DNA of 64,000 nucleotides, taken from assembly GCA_027924585.1 (NCBI GenBank), contig BSBM01000307.1, forward strand, positions 11,244,001 to 11,308,000, read 5' to 3'. This document shows, piece after piece, positions 54,888-64,000 of this stretch. Each line of letters begins with the position of its first letter. Position 1 is the stretch's first letter. Made by a program: the position numbers and the translations under genes. The notes beneath the pieces are model-generated. The model did not search any database, was not told the DNA's origin, and saw only the letters and a list, made by a program, of their open reading frames with translations. The DNA comes from Larix kaempferi (lineage: Eukaryota; Streptophyta; Pinopsida; Pinales; Pinaceae).

Positions 54888-55469
54888 TGATCCACATCGC
54901 AGTTGGCATTATTGTCGGATTCCAACTTCGAAAGCTCTGCGACAAGTCATTGTCGTCGACACAACACCGACAAGTTTCGACTTCGACACGGCTTCGATAC
55001 ACTCCACGACTTCTACACAACTTTGGAAATTTGTCGAACTGCGACATGAATTCCACATGTTCTGCGACCTCACAGTTTCGCGACGTCGAAATACATCGTC
55101 GACTTGCGACTTGCGCAACACCAGCTTGCGACATGCGACTGTCGAACATTGACAGACTGTCTCTCTGTCTTCCATTCGACTGTAACAGTTGAACTTCCAA
55201 ATCGTTATAACTTCTTTTGTAACTGAACGTAATGGGAAAGCACCCAAGTTTCTCATCATTTTCTATATAAGCATGTATAATATTGTAACATACATCAATC
55301 AAGTCCTGAACTTATATCCAGTAATCAGTTTGCATTCCTGCATATTGTCTGTGTACATTGGTGTTTTGTTTGTGTAGTGTATTCCTGCTTTGCGCATTAT
55401 GTTTCTTTAGCTTTCTCCATAATAGATCCAACTCATTCAATCAAACTATTTCCCCCCTCATGCGGATCA
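54888..55469 (+). repeat. 3' LTR of the chromovirus-like element
   Basis: 582 bp, TGATCCACATC to GCGGATCA, TATA box at 55264-55271. The flank after it (ATCAA) is one copy of the degraded target duplication. Confidence 0.85.
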
Positions 55470-56966
55470 ATCAACCTCCCTGTAAGAAAACGTTTGAAGC
55501 CCCAAGATCCACAAATGATATATAGAGAAAAGATTGCATATTCAACTTGAAAAAGAATCCATCAAGACAAGAGAAGAAGATCTACAAAATAGTATTTTTA
55601 TTCCAAGTTTGAAGAGCTCCAAAGGTTCCTTTACAATAGGGGGGGTCTCTTCCTTAAATAGGATGAGGGAGACCAAAACCCTAAACCACTTTTGAAAACT
55701 AGTGGTGGAGATCAAAAGATACAACAATACAATCAATGGATAAGGTGATCCGATACATAATATGACATCGATCACTCACTAAAGGGATGACGTCATGACT
55801 AAAAACACCCTAGGGGGGACGACGCACTACACAAAGGAGACTAACACATGTGTATACCACATAGGATGACTAGGACAAGTGAATAGGGTAACATGGTGGG
55901 GATAGGAGGTATTATTACCATTCACTAGCATCACCCCATGGAACAATAATATAACATGAGACTTAATGACATGTCCAAGTACACAAATGATCAAATCCTG
56001 TCCCCTTCATCTGAGAGAAAAATACATCAAATGACATCCTATTGATTGTGTGGACCCCACTGAATGTTGCAAACTTATATGGAAGGAGTGGGATACACCA
56101 TAGATGACCTCAAAGAAGGCCTCATGCCAAAAAATTCCCTCAATTTCCCAAATCGAATTCCTTTATGACTTTTTTATTCCATTTTTTATCCTCCTGAAAA
56201 ACCATGAAACTGCCCATAACTGACTGCCAGGTTCTTGAGATTTGAAACTAACTGTTCCATCATGTCCGGAAGGGGTGTAATATGGTAAAAAAAAGTGGTT
56301 GGAAAACCCCCTTCCTCTATAGCGCCCTAGGAAACGACTAACCTCCAATGCTCTGGTTGGACATGCCACATCAGCATGGCCAAACTGGTCAACACGTGAA
56401 CAACTGCTTAAACCATGCCTAGGAGTGCCTGAAACTGAAAGATAAGTATCTCAATGTATATAGAAGACCCAAATATACTAGAAATGAGTACTCATACACC
56501 TAATGATAACCTGTAGGATAATCTGTAGGGTCCACCATACCCAGACAAGTAAAAATATGATGATCTGGAAAAATAATAATCATGAAAAATTGCATCAATC
56601 ATCATCTGAAGCCTATGCCCATCATATGGAATCATCAAAAGGTATATAGAGGACCATATATCAACATCATACAAAAAATGGTCCATCTCATCACGAATCC
56701 CAAGGTTGACCTTGGTCAAACTAGGTTTGACCGGTCAAACTGATCAAAATATGACCTTGGCTATAGAAGCCATGCTGCTACAAGTACAAATAATTAAGAC
56801 ATGCTCTCTAGATCATTTTCATAGCGATACTCTACAATATTAAGCATCATTTCACTAACAGTTAATAAATAATAATAGGTTAGTTAAATAACTTACTTCC
56901 AAGAAGAATCTCAAGAATATAGTTGTTTGTAAACATGATCAAATTGCTAGCAAAGGGTGAAGGATA
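55470..56966 (-). repeat. LTR-X, upstream (U3 side) segment
   Basis: On - it matches about 37350-38770 of the 4.4-kb LTR. Shared sequences include GAATTCGATTTGGGAAATTG, the AGGAGGAGACC/AAGGAAGAGACC region after the TATA box, and the TCATATGATG-like region. Short frames here are not genes. The sequence is interrupted at 56967 by the copia element, and the rest of LTR-X should lie to the right of the window. Confidence 0.82.
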
Positions 56967-57562
56967 TGTTGATGTATATGTAACTTCGGAATGTATTTCA
57001 CCCATGTATTTCATCTATGTATATTGTTCTCCTATAGAGATGTTATTATTCCTCTATACGGAAGTGTCGTCATTTGTATTGACAAGTGTCGCAAGTGTCG
57101 TAACTTGCCAATGGGTTATTAGACCACCATGTGTGGGGTCGGCCCTGATTAAGTTAACATTGGGTTATTGTACTAAGCTAGACAAGTCGGCCCCATAAGT
57201 TTATTGGGCAATCAGGACAAGTATAAATAGAGATCTCCCGATCTCTATTTGGATCACTTCAGAACTCACTCTTCCATCACTTGGAAAGTGGCGCACATGT
57301 GAGGAAGAGAATCAGCTGCTAAGAGGAGTCTATCTCTGTGTACTTTGGTTGTGCTATTGCACTATCTATCTCTAAGGAAGTTGTGGGGTTTTTCACCTTA
57401 GGGTTTTCCCCATGGAAACTCTGTGTGTCTATTATCTCTCATGCTTTTGTTTCTTGTGATGATTGACATACTTTCTATGATTGATATGCATTGATATACT
57501 GTACATGTTATTCTCTCAGTAAAGATCCTAGAGTATCTTGAATTAATGCTCAAAATTTAACA
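56967..57562 (+). repeat. 5' LTR of the copia element (596 bp)
   Basis: TGTTGATGTATATG to AAAATTTAACA. TATA box TATAAATA at 57232-57239. It contains a 9-bp duplication (GTGTCGCAAGTGTCG region) that the 3' LTR lacks. Confidence 0.92.
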
Positions 57563-57574
57563 TGGTATCAGAGC
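57563..57574 (+). promoter_or_regulatory. Primer-binding site, initiator Met tRNA
   Basis: TGGTATCAGAGC follows the LTR end directly. Confidence 0.93.
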
Positions 57575-58137
57575 TAACCTGAGAAGAAGACATTGTGCAG
57601 TGACGGAAACCAGGGTTTCTTATTTATTGGGTTTCTCTCCACAGATTTTAGAAAAGCAGTATAGTAGATTGACTCTACTCATCAAGGAGAATCTATCTGT
57701 CCAATCATAATTCAGTTCTGAGCACTTTCAGTTTTGGCCCTAAAAATTAGGATTTCCACAAAATTAGGAATTTCTGAAATCTGAAGACATAGCTGGAAGC
57801 GCCTTGGAAAAATCAAAGTTTACAGCTTTGGATCGAGATTTTTGGCTGGATAAATCTTCGGGAAACTCAAACCCTAATTCAGGGTCCTCCTTAGTGAATC
57901 TGGAAAGAATCAAAGGCATTTTTGAAGGGTGAAACTTTGCAGAACTCAAATTCTGAGTATACCAGGTTGATCAGCTCATCAAGGCGCATCTTTCTATCCT
58001 TTCAGAAAGTTGAAATTCACATTTTGAATTTTTGGGGTTTCTCTGACAAACCCTAATCCGAGACCAGATCCAATTTTCAGCAAATCAAGTGGTAAGACCT
58101 AAATCTTTTCTATTTCCATTTGAAGTACATTTTAAAG
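57575..58137 (+). other. Leader of the copia element
   Basis: 563 bp between the primer site and the gag ATG. I see no gene or conserved feature. Confidence 0.6.
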
Positions 58138-59070
58138 ATGTCTCACCACACTAAGCTTGAAGAAAAGCTTGAAGGGGTTGATAAATTCTGAGCCTGGAAG
58201 TATAGGATTGGGTTAATCCTGGAAGAGAATGAGTTGGACTCATACATAAAAGAAGAGGTCCCTACCCCAGAGGATGAAGAGGCTAAGATATTGCATAAGA
58301 AGAACTTGGTCAAGGCAAAGAGAATCATTCTTGATTCTATTAAGGAGCATCTTATTCCACATGTGTCATCCCTAAAAACACCCAAGGCTATGTTTGATTC
58401 CCTAACCAAACTATTTGAAGGGAAGAACATAAATCGGAAGATGACTCTGCGGAATCAACTGAAAGGGGTCAAGATGTCGAATGGAGAGACCATTCAATCT
58501 TATTTCTCCAAAGTCTCTCAAATCAAGGAACAACTTGAAGCTGTAGATGAAATGGTGGAGAATAGAGAAATTGTGATGACCACTCTAAATGGCCTACCTA
58601 GGTCATGGGATTCCTTTATTCAAGGGATCTGTGCAAGAAAGAAATTAATCTCCTTTAGTAGACTATGGGAGGAATGTTCACAAGAAGAAGCAAGACTTGT
58701 GGCCCGAGAAGAAAAGATGGGGAATGAAGATAAATCTCTCACAGCACTCACCAAGAAAGGAAAATCTAAAAGAGAGCCATCCCACTCCAGGGGATCTTCA
58801 CATCACCATTATCATAAGGATAAGAAAAATATTATATGCTTCACATGCAATGAGAAGGGACACTTTGCTTCAGAATGTCCCAAGAACAAAAGGGACAACA
58901 ACAAAAACAACAACTTCAACAAGAAGAAGAAGGGTAGCAAAAGAAGGTATCATGCTCATGTTACTGAAGATGATGAACCTCCAAAGAAGAAGGATAGAGT
59001 AGAAAGTGATAATGATGATTCATCAAGCGAAGAAGAGTATGTTCTAATCTCTGCTCTCACAGGTACTATT
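58138..59070 (+). pseudogene. gag: gag of the copia element
   Basis: ATG at 58138 (MSHHTKLEEKLEGVDKF). TGA at 58189-58191 stands where Trp is usual (KFWAWKYRI type). The UBN2-like gag core covers 58230-58720: PKAMFDSLTKLFEGKNINRK, GETIQSYFSKVSQIKEQLE, MTTLNGLPRSWDSFIQGI, RLWEECSQEEARL. A standard zinc knuckle CFTCNEKGHFASEC lies at 58838-58879 between basic stretches. Apart from the one stop the frame is open to 59962. Confidence 0.9.
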
Positions 59071-60420
59071 TATCATGGTTGTAATGATTGGCTTATTGAC
59101 AGTGGTGCGTCCAAACACATGATTGGGTTTAAAGAATCTTTTGTAAATCTATCTGAACATGAATCACCCCAGAAAGTGAAACTTGGGGATGACTATCAAT
59201 ACCCCATCAAAGGAAGTGGTGAAGCCTCCTACAACCTAGATTATGGAAATTCCTTGAAGATGAAAGAAGTTCTTTATGTACCTGGGCTCAAGAAGAACCT
59301 ACTCTCCATATCTGCATTGGATGCAAAAGGTATGAGGGTTGCATTTGTAGATGGCCAAGTTCTAATGTGGCCAAAAGGTAAAACTATTGATGATGCAGTA
59401 GTGATTGGAGAGCAAGAGGGAGGTTTGTATAAATTGAAAGGACAACCTGAACATGCCATGGTGCATGATTCCATGGAGCCAAGTGAACTTTGGCATAGAA
59501 GACTTGCACATATGCACTACAGAGCATTACCAATTGCAAGTAAAGCTGTAGAAGGTCTTCCTGAAATCAAGACCAAGCATGAAGGTGTTTGCAAAGGATG
59601 TGCAAAAGGAAAGAACATAAAGAAAGCATTTCCAAGCAGTGAAAGCAAGGCTAAAGTAATCTTGGAAATCATCCACTCTGATGCATGCAGTCTGATGTCA
59701 TCCAGTTCTCTGAGTGGGTATATTTACTATGTCTCTTTCATTGATGACTTCTCCAGGAAGACTTGGGTTTACTTCTTGAAGAACAAAGATGACGTATTTG
59801 ATAAGTTCAAGGAATTAAAAATCTTGATGGAGAACCAAACTGATAAGAAGATCAAAACATTCAGATCCGACAATGGTGGAGAGTTGATCTCAGGTGACTT
59901 CAAGAAGCTATGCAATGATTTAGGGATTAAGAGGGAGTTGACTGCTCCTTACAATCCACAATAGAATGGAGTTGCAGAAAGAAAGAACATAACAATCATG
60001 GAAGCAGTAAGGGCAATGCTACATGACCAGGATCTACCTATGCATCTATGGGCAGAAGCAGCTAGGACAGCTGTATATGTGCATAACAGAACATCCCACA
60101 AGATATTGGACAACAAGACACCAGAAGAGGTCTTCTCTGGTAAGAAACCTGAAGTCAGCCATCTCAGAATATTTGGTTGTCCTGTATATACTCATGTGCC
60201 AAAGGAAAAGATGACTAAGCTAGATCCTTTAGGAAAGAAGGGTATCTTTGTGGGTTACAATGAAAGCTCGAAGGCTTATAGAATATAATTTCCAGGGTTC
60301 AAGAAAATTGATGTCAGCAGGGATGTAACATTTGATGAAAATTCAGCATTCATCAAATCAAGGAAGACACCTGCTGAAGTTTATGAAGAACCTAAGGAAA
60401 CTAGATTTCAAGACACTACC
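59071..60420 (+). pseudogene. pol: Protease and integrase of the copia element
   Basis: Protease: WLIDSGASKHMIG with the catalytic Asp at 59098-59100, and LLSISALDAKGMRV. Integrase: the pre-integrase finger LWHRRLAHMHYRALP with CKGCAKGK (about 59490-59620), IIHSDACSLM (first Asp), TFRSDNGGELISG (second Asp), NGVAERKN (Glu). TAG at 59962-59964 replaces Gln just before NGVAERKN. The C-terminal part has SHLRIFGCPVY, KKGIFVGYNESSKAYRI, then TAA at 60286. Confidence 0.9.
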
Positions 60421-62188
60421 ATGACTGAAGCAATTCCAGATGTTGATCGTGAAATTGAAGATCCACAACAACCTGTAGATCCACCCCGTGAGAATAACTC
60501 TCACAAGAGAAAACCTGCATGGGATAGAGAGCTCATTCAAGATGCAGAAAGATATGGCATTCTAGAAGAAGAACACGGAGCAAAGAAGAGAACTAGATCA
60601 CATAATAGCTATGTTGCTTTACTCTGTGATATCATGAACAAAGAACCTTCCAGTTATGAAGAAGAAGCGGAAAAGAAAGAATGGAAGGATGCCATGGTCG
60701 AAGAATACCAATCAATAATGAAGAATGATGTTTGGGATGTTGTCCCGAGACCTGAAAAGAAGTCTGTTGTGACTTCCAAGTGGATCTACAAGATCAAGCA
60801 TGATGCAGATGGAAGCATAGAGAAATACAAGGCAAGATTCGTAGCTCGTGGCTTCTCTCAGAAAGAGGGAATAGATTATGAAGAAACTTTTGCTCTTGTA
60901 GCCAGGTACACTTCCATCAGATCAGTACTTTCCCTGGCTACAGCGATGAAACGGAAGATACACCAGATGGATTTCAAGACTGCTTTCTTGAATGGTGTAG
61001 TTGAAGAGGAAGTGTATGTGGAGCAGCCACTCGGTTTTGAAACACATGACAGGGAGTCATATGTGTGCAGATTGAAGAAAGCCTTGTATGGCTTGAAGCA
61101 AGCTCCTAGAACTTGGTATGGTAGGATGGACAGTCTCCTATCTAGTTTGGGCTTTACCAAGAGTAAAGTGGATGCCAACCTTTACTACAAGGTTGAGGAA
61201 GGAAATCCTGTGATACTACTCCTATATGTGGATGACCTATTTGTAACAGGAGATGATAGACTGATTGCCTATACAAAGAGGAATCTTGCTGTCGAGTTCG
61301 ATGTGAAGGACTTGGGGATGATGCACTATTTTCTAGGTATGGAGGTGTGGCAGAGTGCAGATGGGATCTTCCTTGGACAAGGAAAGTATGCAGTAGATAT
61401 CCTGAAGTGGTTCGGGATGATGGACTATAAGGCCATGGCCACGCCTATGGCATCGAACCTGAAGCTTCTGTGTGATACTTCATCTGAGTTGGTTGATGTC
61501 TCTATGTATTGTTAGATGATTGGGTCCTTGATGTACCTGACGAACACGAGACCAGATATTTGCTTTGTGGTGAACACATTGAGCCAATTCCTGATGGATC
61601 CAAGGACTGTTCACCTGGTTGTTGTAAAGCATATTCTGAGGTACCTAAAGGGTACAGTTTATTATGGGCTCAAGTATGATGTGAATCAAAAGTTTAACCT
61701 ACAGGGTTATGTTGATTCAGATTGGGAAGGTAGTGCTACAGATAGGAAGAGCACTTCTGGGTGTTGCTTCAGTATGGGATCAGGTGTGATCTCCTAGTTT
61801 AGCAGGAAGCAGTCCTGTGTAACACTGAGTACAGCCGAGGCAGAGTATGTTGCAGCCTATGCAGCTAGTTGTGAGGTAGTATGGCCGCGGAAGCTACTGT
61901 CAGAGTTATTTTATCTCTCGCCAGAGGCTACTAGTATATTTTGTGACAACCAGAGTTGTGTGAAGCTGTATGAGAACCCGGTGTTCCATGACAGGTCGAA
62001 ACACATAGAGATCAAATACCACTATATTAGGGATATTGGTACAGAGGGGAGCAGTGAAGATCCTGTATGTTGCGACGGATGAGCATATTGCAGATGTACT
62101 GACGAAGCCACTAGCCAGAGTGAAGTTTGAGTACTTCAGAGAGAGGCTTGGAGTTCTTCAGATTGATGACACTTCGAGGAAGAAGTGA
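60421..62188 (+). pseudogene. pol: RT and RNase H of the copia element
   Basis: RT: EWKDAMVEEYQSIMKNDVWD, SKWIYKIKHDADGSIEKYK, ARFVARGFSQKEGIDYEETF, QMDFKTAFLNGVVEEEVYVE, LYGLKQAPRTWY and the catalytic YVDD at 61225-61236. TAG at 61513 (Gln expected) and TAG at 61795 (Trp expected). RNase H: GYVDSDWEGSATDRKSTSG, STAEAEYVAA, IFCDNQS, then a frameshift near 62045 and HIADVLTKPLARVKFEYFRE to the stop at 62186-62188. All catalytic acids are present. Confidence 0.92.
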
Positions 62189-62307
62189 TGGACACATTTG
62201 CTAAAGCCATTCCAAGCATGTTGGAAGGAGGGTCCTTCACATGGCTGTGGATGTAAGCGCTGGATGATGAGAATCAGGACGATGCTCCAGTTACTGCTCT
62301 ATATATG

Positions 62308-62830
62308 CATCAGGATGATGCTGGATATGATCAGTTGGATCACTTATATGTATATGCATCATGTTGGATGCTGGATATGATCAGTTGGATCATTTATATG
62401 TATATGTATGTATGCATCATGTTGGATGCTGGATATGATCAGTTGGATCATTTATATGTATTTGTATATGCATCATGTTCGATGCTTGGACCATGTATCT
62501 GTATATGTATCAGGTGGATACTGTGTATGATCAGGTAGATCATGTATGTTGATATATATCATGTGGATACATTGTGTGGATCATGTATCTATGTATGTAT
62601 CAAGTGGATACATTGTATGATCAGGTGGATCATGTATGGTGATATGTATCAGGTAGATACTTGGGTATGCATCAGGTAGATGCATTGTATGATCAGGATG
62701 ATCATGGATGACAAGCTTCAAGATGTTGCTCCAGATGACTTGCATCGGGACGATGCAGTGATGATGATCAGGATGATCATGTGTACATCAGAATGATGTA
62801 TGATGAGTATCAGGTTGATACTCTGTGGTC
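62308..62830 (+). repeat. GATCAGTTGGATCAT-type tandem repeats
   Basis: Units start with CATCA(G/T)G at 62308, 62357, 62415 and 62471 (49, 58 and 56 bp apart), each with GATGCTGGATATGATCAG or a close variant. They grade into shorter degenerate units of the type ATCAGGTGGATAC/GATCATGTAT to about 62830. Confidence 0.8.
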
Positions 62831-62908
62831 GTGGACAGGTTGTGCAAAGGAAATCCTAGATTTGTTCTAGGTCACATCCAGTATGAAAAAGGACCGGCAC
62901 TGTGTATC

Positions 62909-63420
62909 ACATGTAAGACTTGGGAGATTCGATAGGTTGGGCTGTGTGCCCATAATAAGTCCTGGGATGCTCTTTCTAGGGTTTGTGATAGTGGGCCACA
63001 TGTAAGACCTGGGAGATCCGATAGGTTGGGCTGTGTGCCTGTAATAAGTCCTGGGATGCTCTTTCAAGGGTTTGTGGTGGACTGCTACATGTAAGACCTG
63101 GGAGATCCGATAGGTTGGGCTGTGTTCCCGTAATATGTCCTGGGATGCTCTTTCGAGGGTTTGTAGCAGAGGTCACATGTAATCAGTCCTGGAGATCTTG
63201 CCGATCGTGCTTAGGAACATAAATGTTCTTGGGATGCTCTTTAGAGTTCTTTCCAATCGTGCTATGTACATAAATGTTCCTGGGACACTCTTTTAAGGTT
63301 TTGTGACAGTCACATGTAATAAGTCCTGGAGATCTGGACAAGATGAAAAAGGCCTCAGATGCTCTTTAGGGTTCTTGCTAGTCAAGAGACTCTTTTAAGG
63401 TTTTGTGACGCACGTAATAA
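62909..63420 (+). repeat. Tandem repeats of 88-89 bp
   Basis: Three good units start with ACATGTAAGAC at 62909, 62998 and 63087. Each contains GGGAGAT(T/C)CGATAGGTTGG and TCCTGGGATGCTCTTTC. From 63175 on, degenerate and rearranged units continue (ACATGTAA at 63175 and 63312, CACGTAATAA at 63411). Confidence 0.9.
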
Positions 63421-63654
63421 GTCCTGAGGATTCCATAGTATGGCCAGTGATGATGAAGACCTGCAGGTTGTGGGCCTACATCCAGTATGAAAAAGGACTG
63501 GCTCTGTAGAACTTCCTATGATGAGTAGATTCATAGATTGGTTGAGATAGCAGCAGTAGTGACGATGACGATGATTCGAGGACGTTGCATCAATGACGAT
63601 GATCCAGAGAAGAATACTTGTGCTAGCAGATCTGTGTCGAGAAATACCTTCCTA

Positions 63655-63666
63655 GTTAAGAGGGAG
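63655..63666 (+). promoter_or_regulatory. Polypurine tract of the copia element
   Basis: GTTAAGAGGGAG directly before TGTTGATGTATATG. Confidence 0.8.
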
Positions 63667-64000
63667 TGTTGATGTATATGTAACTTCAAAATGTATTTCA
63701 CCCATGTATTTCATCTATGTATATTGTACTGCTATAGAGATGTTATTATTCCTCTATACTGAAGTGTCGTCATTTGTATTGACAAGTGTCGTAACTTGCC
63801 AATGGGTTATTAGACCACCATGTGTGGGGTCGGCCCTGATTAAATTAACATTGGGTTATTGTACTAAGCTAGACAAGTCGCCCCCATAAGTGTATTGGAC
63901 AGTCAGGACAAGTATAAATAGAGATCTCCCGTTCACTATCGGGATCACTTCAGAACTCACACTTCCATCACTCGGAAAGTGGCGCACATGTGAGGAGGAG
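63667..64000 (+). repeat. 3' LTR of the copia element, first 334 bp
   Basis: Homologous to 56967 onward and cut by the window end. TATA region TATAAATA near 63914-63921. Confidence 0.92.

Larger units (their letters stand above)
35307..55469 (+). mobile_element. Ty3/gypsy chromovirus-like element, strongly decayed, split by a nested element
   Basis: LTRs of 561 and 582 bp start TGATCCACATC and end GGATCA. The primer site resembles initiator Met tRNA. The internal order gag, protease, RT, RNase H, integrase with a long C-terminal tail, and the protein sequences, are chromovirus-like. The element at 36060-50483 is inserted in its gag. Flanks are ATTGA (35302-35306) and ATCAA (55470-55474). Both derive from ATCGA by one CpG transition each, and the surrounding sequence rejoins LTR-X, so this is a genuine target duplication. 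Many stops make the copy non-functional. Confidence 0.87.
62189..63654 (+). other. Long 3' non-coding region of the copia element
   Basis: About 1.5 kb between the end of pol and the polypurine tract, made largely of two different tandem repeat fields (62308-62830 and 62909-63420). A direct repeat of about 32 bp (CATCCAGTATGAAAAAGGAC core) lies at 62873-62904 and 63477-63509, bracketing the second field. No gene is seen. Confidence 0.75.
56967..64000 (+). mobile_element. Ty1/copia element, truncated by the window end
   Basis: A 5' LTR of 596 bp, initiator Met primer site, gag, protease, integrase, RT, RNase H in copia order, a long repeat-bearing 3' region, a polypurine tract and the first 334 bp of the 3' LTR. 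The left flank GGATA (56962-56966) belongs to LTR-X. By eye the LTRs differ at roughly 18 of 325 compared positions plus one 9-bp gap, so this insertion is older than the gypsy element at 13214. Gag-pol is one frame with five stops and one frameshift. Confidence 0.92.

Noticed and set aside
54649-55302. A 217-codon minus-strand frame over the chromovirus 3' LTR
   Set aside because: It spans the integrase tail and LTR boundary on the wrong strand, has no domain, and the matching region of the 5' LTR does not keep it.
55470-56966. An independent host intergenic segment or gene between the chromovirus and the copia element
   Set aside because: On the minus strand it aligns over its length with the U3/TATA part of the 4.4-kb LTR.
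63001-63176. Repeated minus-strand frames with TQPNLS motifs
   Set aside because: They are translations of the 88-89 bp tandem repeats.

Overview
The window looks like intergenic DNA from a large, repeat-rich plant genome. Everything I can identify is LTR retrotransposon sequence, in several layers. I see no host gene, rRNA, tRNA or CRISPR array. The plant assignment rests on the element types: Ty3/gypsy of the Tat/Athila-like (OTA) branch with tRNA-Asp primer sites, a chromovirus, Ty1/copia with initiator-Met primer sites, an archaeal-type RNase H, and an antisense plant-mobile-domain ORF. I cannot name the species; a gymnosperm or another large-genome plant is plausible but unproven.

Layout. 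(1) Positions 1 to about 11988 hold the 3' part of a decayed Tat-like gypsy element on +: gag, protease, RT, degenerate RNase H, integrase, then an archaeal-type RNase H (aRNH), an antisense ORF, a repeat-bearing 3' region and the 3' LTR. (2) Positions 11989-13213 and 26586-26703 are two halves of an old Ty1/copia gag on -, split by (3) a complete gypsy element on + at 13214-26580. That element has 1422-bp LTRs, a perfect TACTC target duplication and a long extra ORF after pol. (4) From 26704 to at least 56966, in three pieces on -, runs an old copy of a very long LTR, called LTR-X here. It has taken three separate insertions. (4a) 27298-34745: a non-autonomous gag-only element in a tandem LTR-int-LTR-int-LTR-int-LTR array. 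(4b) 35307-55469: a decayed chromovirus on +, itself split in gag by (5) 36060-50483, an element with 4.4-kb LTRs. Those LTRs belong to the same family as LTR-X. (4c) 56967 to beyond the window end: a Ty1/copia element on + with tandem repeats in its 3' region.

Order of insertion, read from the nesting: copia gag first, then LTR-X and the gypsy element at 13214, then the three insertions into LTR-X, then the 4.4-kb-LTR element into the chromovirus. Three outer target duplications differ only by CpG-type transitions. Most premature stops are explained by C-to-T or G-to-A changes. Both fit decay of methylated silent DNA.

The most interesting points are: an aRNH placed between protease and RT in the 36060-50483 element, whose own RNase H has lost its catalytic residues; the apparent absence of gag from that element; the tandem gag-only array inside one target duplication; the roughly 900-codon extra ORF after pol at 22190-24890; and the antisense plant-mobile-domain ORF at 8165-9123. 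All lengths, alignments and mismatch counts were made by eye.
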